Positions 35,103 to 44,236 of a stretch of DNA of 64,000 bases are shown here, one piece after another. This DNA is from Bradyrhizobium niftali (GTDB lineage: Bacteria > Pseudomonadota > Alphaproteobacteria > Rhizobiales > Xanthobacteraceae): the NCBI RefSeq assembly GCF_004571025.1, contig NZ_SPQT01000006.1, positions 62,001 through 126,000 on the forward strand, given 5' to 3'. The notes beneath the pieces are model-generated. The model made no database searches and was not told the DNA's origin. It saw nothing but the letters and a program-made list of their open reading frames with translations. The position numbers were made by a program, and so were the translations under genes. Numbering within the stretch: position 1 is the first letter of the stretch; each line of letters starts with the position of its first letter.

Positions 35103-36173
35103 ATGAACCAAAATTCACAATTTAGTGGAAGCGCGGATCGGAGCGACACCCGCCCGATCCTGATCGTTCCCTACATGTGGATCGGCGATTTCGTCCGGAA
35201 TCACACCGTGGTCCGGGTCCTGAAGGAGCGCTGGCCGAACCGTCCGGTCGATCTCCTGACCACGTCCCTGTGCGCGCCGCTGGTCGATTACATGCCCGGC
35301 GTGCGCCAAGGTATCGTCTGGGATCTGCCGCGCGGCCGGCTCGCCGTCGGTCGCCAGTTCGGCCTAGCAAAGCTCCTGCGCGAGCGGAACTACGGCACCG
35401 CCCTGGTGCTGCCCCGGACCTGGAAGGCCGCCATCGCGCCTGCGCTGGCCGGGATCCCCGAACGGGTCGGCTTCGTCGGCGAGTTCCGGTTCGGCCTGCT
35501 CAATCGCTGGCGCTGGGGCGAGAAAAAGCTGCCCCGCTTCATCGACAAGAACGCTGCGCTGGCCCAGCCCGACGGTGCCCCCCTGCCGCCGGAATGGCCG
35601 GTGCCGCAATTGCGGGTCCCGGCCGAGGACATCGTCCGCTGGCGGCAGGCCAATGGCCTCGGCGCCGGCGCGGCCGTGGCGCTGGCCCCCGGCTCGGTCG
35701 GCGTCTCGAAGCGCTGGACCTACTATCCGGAGGCCGCCCGGCTGCTGGTCGAGCGTGGCCTCGAAGTCTGGGTCGTGGGCGGCCCCGCCGAAAAGGGCCT
35801 CGCCCAGGAGATCGTCGCGGCGGGCGGCCCTGATGTCCGCGACCTCACCGGTACCGATTTGCGCAACGGCGTGCTGGCCATGGCCGCGGCCGGCGTCGCC
35901 ATCTCCAACGATTCCGGCCTGATGCACATCGCGGCGGCCCTGGGCACGCCCACCATGGGCATCTTCGGCCCGACCAGCCCCTACCTCTGGGCCCCCCTTA
36001 ACGGCCTTGCCGCCACCGTGGTCCAGGACAAGAGCGTGCTGTCCTGCCAGCCCTGCCAGAGCACGATCTGCAGGATGAACGACCACCGCTGCATGCGCGA
36101 TATCGCAGCGTCCGAGGTGGTGGCGATTGCGCAGCGGGTGCTGAGTGAGGCGGGGGCGCGGGCCGAGACGTGA
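35103..36173 (+). CDS. waaF: Lipopolysaccharide heptosyltransferase II
   Basis: A 356-residue GT9 enzyme. Marks are IVPYMWIGDFV near the N-terminus, LAPGSVGVSKRWTYY for donor binding, and SNDSGLMHIAAALGTPTMGIFGPTSP close to the C-terminus. It adds the second L-glycero-D-manno-heptose to the LPS inner core. The heptose donor comes from the HldD and HldE enzymes encoded divergently. A ribosome site is not obvious. Confidence 0.9.
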   Translation: MNQNSQFSGSADRSDTRPILIVPYMWIGDFVRNHTVVRVLKERWPNRPVDLLTTSLCAPLVDYMPGVRQGIVWDLPRGRLAVGRQFGLAKLLRERNYGTALVLPRTWKAAIAPALAGIPERVGFVGEFRFGLLNRWRWGEKKLPRFIDKNAALAQPDGAPLPPEWPVPQLRVPAEDIVRWRQANGLGAGAAVALAPGSVGVSKRWTYYPEAARLLVERGLEVWVVGGPAEKGLAQEIVAAGGPDVRDLTGTDLRNGVLAMAAAGVAISNDSGLMHIAAALGTPTMGIFGPTSPYLWAPLNGLAATVVQDKSVLSCQPCQSTICRMNDHRCMRDIAASEVVAIAQRVLSEAGARAET

Positions 36174-36352
36174 GGCCGCCGGGGCTTCGCCGATGATGAC
36201 ATCATGCCGGTCTCTTGCCCGACGAGTCAAACGGGTTTCGTAAAATCAGCAGCGCATCGACCCCGCCGCCAAGCCATTGATTCCGTTATCCCCGGCTACT
36301 GTGCATGGGGTTGTTTTCGCGCTTTTTGTTTTGGGGGCGCGACAGCGGTGGC

Positions 36353-37390
36353 TCAGAGCAGCGGACGATAGACCTGGCCGATCCGCGCCGCTTCGGCATC
36401 GAGGCTGAACCGTTCGAGCACCCGTACCCGTCCGCGCTCGCCCATTGCGGTTGCGGCAGCCACATCGCGCATCAGCGGCTCCAGCGCCGCGGCGAGCGCA
36501 TCGGCATCGCCCGTCGGGATCAGCACGCCGGTGACGCCATCTTCGACCACAAGCTCGGCCGCACCGGCGCGCGCGGCGACGAGCGCACTTCCCGCCGCCA
36601 TCGCCTCGATCAGCGTCAAACCAAAACCTTCGTTGCGCGAGGTGAAGGCGTAGATCGTCAGCCGCTGGTACCAGCGCTGCACCGCTTCGATCGGCAACTC
36701 GCCGGTGATGACGATGCGCGATTGCAGGCCGGCTGCCTCGATGCGCTTCTTCAAGTCGTTCGCGAAGGGCGTCTGCTCGGGCGTGACCTGACCGACGATG
36801 ATTGCGGTGAAGTCAGGATAGTGCGGCAACAACCGGCACATCGCATCGATGAACACGTCGGTGCCCTTCTGCGCGCGCACACGGCCGAAGCAGCCGATCG
36901 CGTAACGCCCCGGCAACCCGCTTTCAGCGAACGCCGCCGAACGATCCATCGGCGGCGCATAGACGTCGGTGTCGACGCCATGCGGGATCACCGTGGCCTT
37001 CACCTTCAGGAACGAGGCCGAGAGATCCGACGTCGCGACGATCGCGTCCATGCGGCGGATCAGCCAGCGCGTGATCCAGCTGTGGTGCCGCTGCGCCGCA
37101 GATGTGAAGACCAGTTTCAGCGGCCAGCCGAGTGCGCGCAGCACGACGCCCGCGATCATCTCGTTGTTGCGACGCGCATGCCAAATCAGCGGCGTCTTGC
37201 GGCGCCATAGCCGGAGGAAATCGGCCACGCTCAGCCGCGCGATCCCCTCCGGCGCGTCCGAGCCGAACCACGCCGCGCGATACAGTTTCGCCAGCCGCGG
37301 CGCCACCATCCGGTTGGTCGCGGTGACCCCGGAATAGCGCCTGTGCAGATTTGGCACGATCACTTGCAGATCGTCTGGGGAGTTCGCCAC
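36353..37390 (-). CDS. lpcC: LPS core glycosyltransferase (LpcC-like mannosyltransferase)
   Basis: A 345-residue GT4 enzyme. It begins with LQVIVPNLHRRYSGVTATNR, a segment I associate with rhizobial LpcC, the LPS core mannosyltransferase. The donor site is visible as GCFGRVRAQKGTDVFIDA and the EX7E-type SRNEGFGLTLIEAMAAGSA block. It would add mannose from GDP-mannose to the Kdo of the core; manC at 22422 can supply the donor. The gene is alone, convergent with waaF and divergent from galE. Symbol assignment is by resemblance. Confidence 0.82.
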   Translation of the reverse strand: MANSPDDLQVIVPNLHRRYSGVTATNRMVAPRLAKLYRAAWFGSDAPEGIARLSVADFLRLWRRKTPLIWHARRNNEMIAGVVLRALGWPLKLVFTSAAQRHHSWITRWLIRRMDAIVATSDLSASFLKVKATVIPHGVDTDVYAPPMDRSAAFAESGLPGRYAIGCFGRVRAQKGTDVFIDAMCRLLPHYPDFTAIIVGQVTPEQTPFANDLKKRIEAAGLQSRIVITGELPIEAVQRWYQRLTIYAFTSRNEGFGLTLIEAMAAGSALVAARAGAAELVVEDGVTGVLIPTGDADALAAALEPLMRDVAAATAMGERGRVRVLERFSLDAEAARIGQVYRPLL

Positions 37391-37516
37391 GTCATGCTCC
37401 GTTTAGCAGACCCCCTATACGCAACATTAAGCATAGTGACCAGTTCAGCCGCGCCGATACCCCCTCTTCACCACGCAAACGGTAGCTTGGCGCGTTGATC
37501 GAAGACGGGTGAGATC

Positions 37517-38530
37517 ATGACTGTGCTAGTCACCGGCGGCGCCGGCTATATCGGAAGTCACACGGTCCTGGCGCTGGCGGAAGCCGGCGAGGACGTCGTC
37601 GTGATCGACGATCTCTCGACCGGTTTCTCCGCCTACCTGCCGGAAGGTGTGCCGCTGTTCATTGGCGATGCCGGCGACGAGAACCTGCTCGAGGGCGTGA
37701 TCGCCCAGCACAACATCGAGAGCATCATCCATTTCGCCGGCTCGGTGGTCGTGCCGGAGTCGATGCGCGATCCGCTCGGCTACTACCGCAACAATTTCAT
37801 GACCGCGCGCAACCTGCTCAACGTCGCAGTGAAGCGCGGCATTGGCCGCTTCATCTTCTCCTCGACCGCCGCCGTCTACGGCAATCCGGACGAGGTGCCG
37901 GTGCCCGAGCACGCGCCGACGCGGCCGCTGTCGCCCTACGGCTCGTCGAAGCTGATGACCGAAATCATGCTGCACGACGTCGCCGCCGCCTACGGCATGC
38001 AGTACGTGGCCCTGCGCTACTTCAACGTCGCCGGCGCCGATCCGCAGGCACGCATCGGCCTTGCCACCGTCGGCGCCACGCATCTGCTCAAGATCGCGGT
38101 CGAGGCCGCGACCGGCCAGCGCGCCAAGATCGACGTGTTCGGCACCGACTATCCGACCCCGGACGGCAGCTGCATCCGCGACTTCATCCACGTCACGGAC
38201 CTGTCGCAGGCGCACCGCTCGGCGCTGGCTTACCTGCGCAATGGCGGCGCCTCGACGACGCTGAATTGCGGCTATGGCCGTGGCTATTCGGTGCTGGAGA
38301 CCATCGACGCGGTGCGCCGGGTGTCCGGGCGCAGCTTCGCCGTGCAATACGCCCCGCGCCGGCCCGGCGACATCATGACCATGGTCGCCGACACCAGCCG
38401 CATCCGCGGCCTGCTCGACTGGAAGCCGCAATACGACGACCTCGAGACCATCGCGGCCCACGCGCTGGCCTGGGAGGACAAGCTGTTCCGCGAGCGCCAT
38501 GGCGAGCTCCGCCACGCCGTCTCGGCCTAG
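37517..38530 (+). CDS. galE: UDP-glucose 4-epimerase
   Basis: A 337-residue SDR of usual GalE length. The NAD motif is VTGGAGYIGSH at residues 5-15, the active-site motif YGSSKLMTE, and the AGADPQARIG segment is typical. It interconverts UDP-glucose and UDP-galactose, supplying galactose for polysaccharide. A purine-rich ribosome site precedes the ATG. It may be cotranscribed with the exporter gene 118 bases downstream, though two hairpins lie between them. Confidence 0.93.
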   Translation: MTVLVTGGAGYIGSHTVLALAEAGEDVVVIDDLSTGFSAYLPEGVPLFIGDAGDENLLEGVIAQHNIESIIHFAGSVVVPESMRDPLGYYRNNFMTARNLLNVAVKRGIGRFIFSSTAAVYGNPDEVPVPEHAPTRPLSPYGSSKLMTEIMLHDVAAAYGMQYVALRYFNVAGADPQARIGLATVGATHLLKIAVEAATGQRAKIDVFGTDYPTPDGSCIRDFIHVTDLSQAHRSALAYLRNGGASTTLNCGYGRGYSVLETIDAVRRVSGRSFAVQYAPRRPGDIMTMVADTSRIRGLLDWKPQYDDLETIAAHALAWEDKLFRERHGELRHAVSA

Positions 38531-38545
38531 ATTCCATCCGGACGC

Positions 38546-38584
38546 AAGCCCTTAATTGGGCTTGAAAAGCCCCGCTTTAGCGGG
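38546..38584 (+). terminator. Two consecutive hairpins after galE
   Basis: AAGCCC-TTAATT-GGGCTT (38546-38563) is followed by CCCGC-TTTA-GCGGG (38571-38584). Neither is followed by a T run, so they could be partial terminators or mRNA 3' structures rather than full stops. The next gene starts 64 bases on. Confidence 0.4.
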
Positions 38585-38648
38585 CACAGAGGCCCATCGA
38601 TCCCTGACGCGCGGGCAGGCTTTTCCTTGCGCCGTCAATGGACTACGG

Positions 38649-40451
38649 ATGGCCCAGTTTCCAAAGAAAATCACTGACGATCCCTATACGGCAGCGGTCC
38701 TGATTCGCCGCCTGGTCACGGAACAGGGGATCGTCTACTGGCGGCGTTACCTCGTCGCCTTCGCGCTGATGGCGCTTGCCGCCGGGTCGACCGCGGGCGC
38801 GACCTATGTGCTCGGCCAGGTCATCAACCAGGCCTATGTCGACAAGAACATCCCGGGCATCGCGATGTTCTCGGGCATCACGGTGATCCTGCTCTTCATC
38901 AAGGGGGTGGCGACCTACGGCCACATGGTGATCCTGACCAAGATCTCCAACGCGATCCTCGCCACCAACCAGCGCCAGCTGTTCGCCAAGCTGATGCGCG
39001 AGAGCATCGGTTTCTTCTCCGAGCGGCATTCGTCCGAATTCCTGGCGCGGCTGACGGCCGGCGCCAAGTCGATCACCGACGTGCTCAACATGCTGGTCAA
39101 TGCCATCGGGCGCGACTTGCTGATGCTGCTCGCGATGATCGGCGTGATGGTGTGGCAGGATCCGCTGATGTCGTTCATCGGCCTCGTCGCGGTGCCGCCG
39201 GCGATGCTGGTGCTGCGCAAGCTGGTCAAGCGCATCAAGGGCCTCGCCTTCAACCAGTTCACCGGCACCGCCGACATCATGGAGACGATGCAGGAATCGC
39301 TGCAGGGCATCCGCACTGTCAAGGCGTTCACGCTCGAAGAGACCATGCAGAAGCGCATCGACGAGAACATCGCGATCGTCGAGCGCAACGCCAACAAGAT
39401 GGCCCGCGTCGCCAACCGCTCCAATCCGCTGATGGAAATGTTGGGAGGCTTCGCAGTCGCCGGCTGCCTGATGTACGGCGGCTATGCCGTGGTCGCGCTC
39501 AACGCCACGCCCGGCGCGTTCTTCTCCTTCATGACCGCCTTCCTGATGGCGACCGAGCCGGCCAAGCGGCTGGCGCGGCTTAACATCGATCTGAACAGTC
39601 AGCTCGTCGGCGCGCGCATGCTGCTGGAAGTCGTCGACAGCCCGGCGAGCGAGCATTCCGACGACGACAAGCCGGCGCTGAAGCTGTCGGACGCGCGGAT
39701 CGAGCTGCGCGACGTCAGTTTCTCCTACCGGACTGGCGAGACCGTCCTCAACCGCATGAGCTTCACCGCCGAACCCGGCAAGGTCACCGCGCTGGTCGGC
39801 CCGTCCGGCGGCGGCAAGTCCACCGTGCTGGGGCTGCTGCTGCGCTTCTACGAGGTGACGCAAGGCGACATCATCATCGACGGCCAGTCGATCGGCGCGG
39901 TCTCGCGCAAGTCGCTGCGGGCGCAGACCGCCTATGTCGGCCAGGACGTCTACCTGTTCCGCGACACCATCCGCAACAACATCGCCTTCGGCAAGCCCGG
40001 CGCGACCGAAGACCAGATCATCGACGCCGCGAAAGCGGCCTGCGCGCATGATTTCATCATGAGCTTCCCGCTCGGCTACGACACGCCGGTCGGCGAGCAC
40101 GGCACGCAGCTCTCCGGCGGCCAGCGTCAGCGCATCGCGGTGGCACGCGCGCTGATCAAGAACGCGCCGATCATCCTGTTGGACGAAGCCACCGCCGCGC
40201 TGGACTCCGAGTCCGAGAAGCAGGTGCAGGAGGCGATCGAGCATCTCTGCCAGAACCGCACGACCATCGTGATCGCGCACCGCCTGCACACCATCATGCA
40301 CGCAGATAGCATCCTGGTGGTGGAGGGCGGCGAGATCGTCGAGCAGGGCCGGCACGACGAGCTGCTGCGCCGCTCGGGCCGCTACGCCTCGTTCTTCCGC
40401 CTGCAACATCACGACGCCGGCACTCTGGCGCCGATCAGCGCAACCGCATAG
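38649..40451 (+). CDS. MsbA-like ABC exporter (fused permease and ATPase)
   Basis: A 600-residue half-transporter. Six membrane helices occupy about residues 30-310, followed by an ATPase domain with Walker A GPSGGGKST (384-392), the LSGGQRQR signature and Walker B IILLDEATAALD. It would form a homodimer in the inner membrane. The MsbA/lipid exporter subgroup fits best; placement next to LPS genes supports lipid A-core or glycolipid export, but drug or peptide export cannot be ruled out. The start MAQFPKKITDD follows a weak ribosome site. Confidence 0.87.
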   Translation: MAQFPKKITDDPYTAAVLIRRLVTEQGIVYWRRYLVAFALMALAAGSTAGATYVLGQVINQAYVDKNIPGIAMFSGITVILLFIKGVATYGHMVILTKISNAILATNQRQLFAKLMRESIGFFSERHSSEFLARLTAGAKSITDVLNMLVNAIGRDLLMLLAMIGVMVWQDPLMSFIGLVAVPPAMLVLRKLVKRIKGLAFNQFTGTADIMETMQESLQGIRTVKAFTLEETMQKRIDENIAIVERNANKMARVANRSNPLMEMLGGFAVAGCLMYGGYAVVALNATPGAFFSFMTAFLMATEPAKRLARLNIDLNSQLVGARMLLEVVDSPASEHSDDDKPALKLSDARIELRDVSFSYRTGETVLNRMSFTAEPGKVTALVGPSGGGKSTVLGLLLRFYEVTQGDIIIDGQSIGAVSRKSLRAQTAYVGQDVYLFRDTIRNNIAFGKPGATEDQIIDAAKAACAHDFIMSFPLGYDTPVGEHGTQLSGGQRQRIAVARALIKNAPIILLDEATAALDSESEKQVQEAIEHLCQNRTTIVIAHRLHTIMHADSILVVEGGEIVEQGRHDELLRRSGRYASFFRLQHHDAGTLAPISATA

Positions 40452-40486
40452 AATTCCCTTCACCTCAAGAGCAGCGAGACCGCTTC

Positions 40487-41188
40487 ATGAACGCCGCCTC
40501 CTACGTCATTCCGCTTCCATCGCAACCATCGCTTCCCGTCGTCGGAGAGGCCGGCCGTTATCCGGTGCGCCGCATCTGGTGCGTCGGCCGCAACTATCTC
40601 GAGCACATCCGCGAGATGGGCAATGACGAGCGCGCGCCGCCGTTCTTCTTCGCCAAGCACGCCGACATGCTTGTACCCGATGGCGCCACCATCCCCTATC
40701 CGCCGCTGACCAAGGACCTGCATCACGAGGTCGAGCTGATCGTCGCGATGAAGAGCGGTGGCCTCAACATTCCCGCCGACAAGGCGCTCGACCATGTCTA
40801 CGGCTACGCCGTCGGCATCGACCTCACCCGCCGCGACCTCCAGATCGCCTCGCGCAAGAAGGAGCGTCCCTGGGAGATCGGCAAGTCGTTCGACTATTCC
40901 GCGCCCTGCTCCGCCGTGCAGCCGGCCGCGAAGATCGGCCATCCCGCCAAGGGCAAGATCTGGCTCACGGTCAACGGCAAGGAAGCGCAGAAGGGCGACC
41001 TCACCGAGCTGATCTGGAACGTGCCCGAGATCATCTGGCAGCTCTCGCAGCAGGTGAAGCTCGCCGCCGGCGACATCATCATGACGGGCACGCCGGCCGG
41101 CGTGTCGCAGCTCCAGCCCGGCGACAAGCTCGAATGCGGCGTCGACGGCGTCGGCACCCTGAAGGTCTCGATCGGCCAGCCGGAATAG
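40487..41188 (+). CDS. Fumarylacetoacetate hydrolase family protein (fumarylpyruvate hydrolase-like)
   Basis: A 233-residue FAH-fold enzyme. The metal-binding acidic residues appear in LHHEVELIVAM (E-x-E) and GIDLTRRDLQ. The N-terminal CVGRNYLEHIREMG and C-terminal GDIIMTGTPAGV are characteristic. The size and these motifs match fumarylpyruvate hydrolases and acylpyruvases. The family cleaves C-C bonds in 2,4-diketo acids from aromatic breakdown. It is 35 bases behind the exporter, and a bidirectional terminator follows. No other gentisate gene is nearby, so the substrate is uncertain. Confidence 0.87.
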   Translation: MNAASYVIPLPSQPSLPVVGEAGRYPVRRIWCVGRNYLEHIREMGNDERAPPFFFAKHADMLVPDGATIPYPPLTKDLHHEVELIVAMKSGGLNIPADKALDHVYGYAVGIDLTRRDLQIASRKKERPWEIGKSFDYSAPCSAVQPAAKIGHPAKGKIWLTVNGKEAQKGDLTELIWNVPEIIWQLSQQVKLAAGDIIMTGTPAGVSQLQPGDKLECGVDGVGTLKVSIGQPE

Positions 41189-41210
41189 GCTGCACGACAT
41201 CTCGAAAGCG

Positions 41211-41240
41211 AAAGGCCCCGGACATATCCGGGGCCTTTTT
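41211..41240. terminator. Bidirectional terminator
   Basis: AAAGGCCCCGGA and TCCGGGGCCTTT form a perfect stem around a short CATA-type loop, with A residues on the left and T residues on the right. It can end both the plus-strand hydrolase transcript and the convergent minus-strand NTF2-fold transcript. Confidence 0.9.
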
Positions 41241-41254
41241 GATTCGGATCGAAT

Positions 41255-41713
41255 CTACCAGGCCTTCACCGGCCGATTGGCGTGGCTCACCTGCGGGACG
41301 CCGCGATTGAGCGACATGTGGGAATGCACGCACAGCCAGCCGTCGGCGGTTTTGGAGAACACCATGGTCGCCCGGCCCGGACGCGGAAACGCGCTGCCGT
41401 CGGGATGATAGCCCGTGCTCGTCCACGGTGCGATCACGGTCGCCATCGCACCGTCGGGGGATGCCAGAACCGAGGTCTGCTCGAGCACGAAACGGAAGTC
41501 GGCCGTCTTCGGCCAGACGTTGTCCCATTGCGTGGTGACCCATTGGTCGAGGCCTGGGATGACATCGTTGTGCGTGCCGAAGGCAAGCACCTCGGGATGA
41601 AACAGCGGCCTCGCCGAAGCATAGTCGACCTCGCGGACATAGCCGGCGAAGGTCTCCAGCCATTGGCGGAAGAATTGCACTATCTCGGTGTTCGCGGTCG
41701 GCAAGGGCGCCAT
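41255..41713 (-). CDS. NTF2-fold (SnoaL/DUF4440-like) protein
   Basis: A 152-residue cone-shaped alpha+beta barrel protein of the nuclear transport factor 2 superfamily. Typical features are an N-terminal helix pair (FFRQWLETFAGYVREVDY) followed by FHPEVLAFGTHNDVIPGLD and C-terminal beta strands (KTADGWLCVHSHMSLNRG). Such proteins act as small enzymes or ligand binders. It is 11 bases downstream of the LpxO-like gene and likely cotranscribed, but a functional link is not known. Confidence 0.8.
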   Translation of the reverse strand: MAPLPTANTEIVQFFRQWLETFAGYVREVDYASARPLFHPEVLAFGTHNDVIPGLDQWVTTQWDNVWPKTADFRFVLEQTSVLASPDGAMATVIAPWTSTGYHPDGSAFPRPGRATMVFSKTADGWLCVHSHMSLNRGVPQVSHANRPVKAW

Positions 41714-41724
41714 TCGTACCTGCT

Positions 41725-42654
41725 TCACCGCAGCGCCGACATCACGATGAGGCCGAGGATCAGCGCCGTCAGCGAGTATTTCAGCGTGTAGTAGACGTTG
41801 CGGTTCCACTCCTTGACCTTGCGGCTGGCGAGGTGGATCTCGTAGAGCTTGCCGAACACCTTGTTGAGCACGCCGACGCTCTCGCCGTCGACGTTCTGGG
41901 TCGCCGATGCCTTGACGATGTGATGGCTGACCCAGCGGTTGATGGCGGTCATGAAGCCGAACTTCATCGGGCGCTCGACATCGCAGAACAGGATGATGCG
42001 GTTGACGTCGGTCGCATTCTCCGCGCTGTGGATGAAGGTCTCGTCGAACATGAAGGCCTCGCCGTCGCGCCAGACGCATTCGACGCCGTCGACCAGGATG
42101 CGGCACTTGTTCGAGTTCGGCGTGACGAGGCCGAGGTGATAACGCAGCGAGCCGGCGAAGGGATCGCGGTGCGCGCCCAGCTTGCCGCCCGGCGGCAGCA
42201 TCGCGAACATCGCGCCGTGCACGCTCGGAATCGAATTGAGCAGCTCCACCGTCTTGGGGCACAGCGTGCGCGCCGAGGGCAGGAAGTCGTCGTACCATTT
42301 CAGGTAAAAGCGCTTCCAGCCGCTCTTGAAGAACGAGTAGAAGCCCCAGTCGTTATTCTTCGCGGCCGCGCGGATGAAGCCTTCGTCGAACAGGCGCACG
42401 GCTTCGTCGCGGATGGTCTCCCAGTTCTCGCTGAGGGGCTTGAGCTCGGGAAACTGCTCGACCGGGATCACCGGCTTGTTCGGCACGGCCGAGCCCGCAT
42501 ACATCAGCACATTGTAGGGGGCGAGATAGGTCGAGTGATCGCCAAGCTGGCGCGCGAAGCGCAGCCGTTGCTTGCCGCGGAAGTGAACGTAGATCGTCGA
42601 TGCCGCGAGCACATACAGAATGACCAGTTGCGGCGCAAAAAGCTGTTTCAGCAT
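41725..42654 (-). CDS. lpxO: LpxO-like lipid A 2-hydroxylase (aspartyl/asparaginyl beta-hydroxylase family)
   Basis: A 309-residue Fe(II)/2-oxoglutarate dioxygenase. A hydrophobic N-terminal helix (about 6-24) and a C-terminal hydrophobic segment (about 287-307) anchor it in the membrane. Iron ligands are visible as H162-x-D164 (GAHRDPF) and H209 (FIHSAEN), with Arg219 placed for 2-oxoglutarate. LpxO hydroxylates C2 of the secondary acyl chain of lipid A. Its position near LPS genes agrees with that role. Confidence 0.85.
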   Translation of the reverse strand: MLKQLFAPQLVILYVLAASTIYVHFRGKQRLRFARQLGDHSTYLAPYNVLMYAGSAVPNKPVIPVEQFPELKPLSENWETIRDEAVRLFDEGFIRAAAKNNDWGFYSFFKSGWKRFYLKWYDDFLPSARTLCPKTVELLNSIPSVHGAMFAMLPPGGKLGAHRDPFAGSLRYHLGLVTPNSNKCRILVDGVECVWRDGEAFMFDETFIHSAENATDVNRIILFCDVERPMKFGFMTAINRWVSHHIVKASATQNVDGESVGVLNKVFGKLYEIHLASRKVKEWNRNVYYTLKYSLTALILGLIVMSALR

Positions 42655-42799
42655 TTCCCCAGTTCCCGAGTGACCCAGCCGGGGACGTCATCTACTCCGA
42701 GCCGGCCCGAGCGGCAAGATATTCACCGCTGGGTTGCAATCACGCTGGGGAGAGCGGGGGTACGGAACCCGGGGCTGAAACGGGCCGAAACGAGCCGAA

Positions 42800-42955
42800 T
42801 TACGCCCGCGCCAGCGCCTGGAGACCCTTGAAGGTCAGGCGCTTGGGGTCGGTGACGCCGGCGAGATAGAGCCGGCGGATGAACGCGATGACGGCGTCGC
42901 GGTCGCAATCGGTCAGCGCGACGACGGCGTCGACCGCGATTTTCTGGGCTTCCAT
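42800..42955 (-). CDS. 51-residue small protein of unknown function
   Basis: A short open frame, MEAQKIAVDAVVALTD and onward, encodes a probably all-helical acidic-basic protein ending GLQALARA. The ATG is preceded by GAGGTGAG at fitting spacing. Codon third positions are almost all G or C, as in true genes here, and the frame fills most of an otherwise empty gap. It lies upstream of the LpxO-like gene on the same strand, 145 bases away. No family recognised. Confidence 0.55.
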   Translation of the reverse strand: MEAQKIAVDAVVALTDCDRDAVIAFIRRLYLAGVTDPKRLTFKGLQALARA

Positions 42956-43100
42956 TGGGCTCACCTCGGCCTTGCGAGTAACCCCGGCCGAGACAGGCTA
43001 GGACTCATCCGTTAAATCGCCGTTAACCGTTCGGGCAGCATCGCCGATTCAGCCCGGTGGCCGTATACGCAAAACAACGCATTGCCGGGCGCACAGCGGC

Positions 43101-44024
43101 TCAGCGCGCATTGATGCTCTTCTTCAGCAGTGCGAACTGCTTCTTCAGCCGTGGCACGGCAAAATCGGTGAACGCCCGCACCTTGGGCACGGAGAGCCGC
43201 CCCTGCGGGCAGATCAAATGCGCGGGCATCTCCGGATCCTGGTCGGCGGCCAGCACGATCTCGAGCTCGCCGCGCGCGACTTGCTCGGCCACCTGGTACG
43301 AATACATCCGCGCCACGCCGCGCCCGGCGACCGCGGACGCGACGGCCGCATAGGTGCTGTTGACGACGAGCCGCGGGGTGAACTGGACCGTCCGGGCTCC
43401 CGACGAGCCCGCCTGTGGCGCGAAGGTCCAGGAATTGGGCAGATGCGCCAACGCCACGATCTGATGCTTGGCGAGATCGCCGGGGTCAGTGATGCGCGGA
43501 TGCTGCTTCAGATAGCGGGGAGCAGCGACCACGACGCGGCTGATCTCGCCGATCCGCATCGCCACCATCGCCGAATCCGCGAGATGGCCGATGCGAAGCG
43601 CGATGTCGACGCCCTCCTCGATCAGGTTGACCGCACGGTCGAACAGCAGGAGCTTTGCCGACACGGTCGGATAGGCGTCGAGAAACGCATCGAGGATCGG
43701 CCGCAGCACCATCTCCCCCGAGACCACCGGCGCGGTGATCGTGAGCAGGCCACGCGGCGCCGTGCGCGGTCCGGCCGCGATGTCGTCGGCCTCCTCCAGC
43801 TCGGTGAGCACGCGGCGGCAGATCGCGACATAACGCTCGCCCTCCTCGCTCAGCTTGATCGACCGCGTCGTCCGGTGCAGCAGCTCGGCACCGACGCGCT
43901 CCTCGAGGAAGGCGATGGCGCGGCTCACCGCCGCCGGCGAACGGCCGAGCTTGCGCCCCGCGGCGGCGAGGCTGCCCTCGTCCACCGCAAGGACGAACAC
44001 CTTCATCGCATCCAGACGATCCAT
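43101..44024 (-). CDS. LysR-family transcriptional regulator
   Basis: A 307-residue LysR regulator. The winged helix-turn-helix is residues 1-60 (MDRLDAMKVFVLAVDEGSLAAAGRKLGRSP is its start), and the periplasmic-binding-protein-like effector domain fills the rest. It is divergent from the SDR-tautomerase-MFS set with a 212-base gap, the usual arrangement for a LysR protein controlling its neighbours. The effector is unknown. Confidence 0.9.
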   Translation of the reverse strand: MDRLDAMKVFVLAVDEGSLAAAGRKLGRSPAAVSRAIAFLEERVGAELLHRTTRSIKLSEEGERYVAICRRVLTELEEADDIAAGPRTAPRGLLTITAPVVSGEMVLRPILDAFLDAYPTVSAKLLLFDRAVNLIEEGVDIALRIGHLADSAMVAMRIGEISRVVVAAPRYLKQHPRITDPGDLAKHQIVALAHLPNSWTFAPQAGSSGARTVQFTPRLVVNSTYAAVASAVAGRGVARMYSYQVAEQVARGELEIVLAADQDPEMPAHLICPQGRLSVPKVRAFTDFAVPRLKKQFALLKKSINAR

Positions 44025-44114
44025 GCGCTTCCCGCCGCCCCCTGAGATTCCGGCTGAAGGCTAGGCGTTCGCGCCAGCCGCCACAACCGCCGCAGGGCGC
44101 CGATCCGTCATTCG

Positions 44115-44127
44115 TTCGCGCCGCGAA
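44115..44127. promoter_or_regulatory. Candidate LysR box
   Basis: TTCGCG-C-CGCGAA is a 13-base interrupted palindrome that fits the T-N11-A LysR box. It lies between the divergent LysR gene and the SDR gene, 109 bases before the SDR start. A matching half site, GCGTTCGCGCC, occurs at 44065-44075, so the regulator may bind both. Confidence 0.4.
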
Positions 44128-44236
44128 AGAGTGTCTGCCGGACAGCGCGTATTCGCAGCCGGGCCGCCGCGGCCTATCTCACGACCCAAGCCGGCCACCG
44201 CCGGCGCAGTTCTCAAGCCAACAACAGGAGCCAGTC

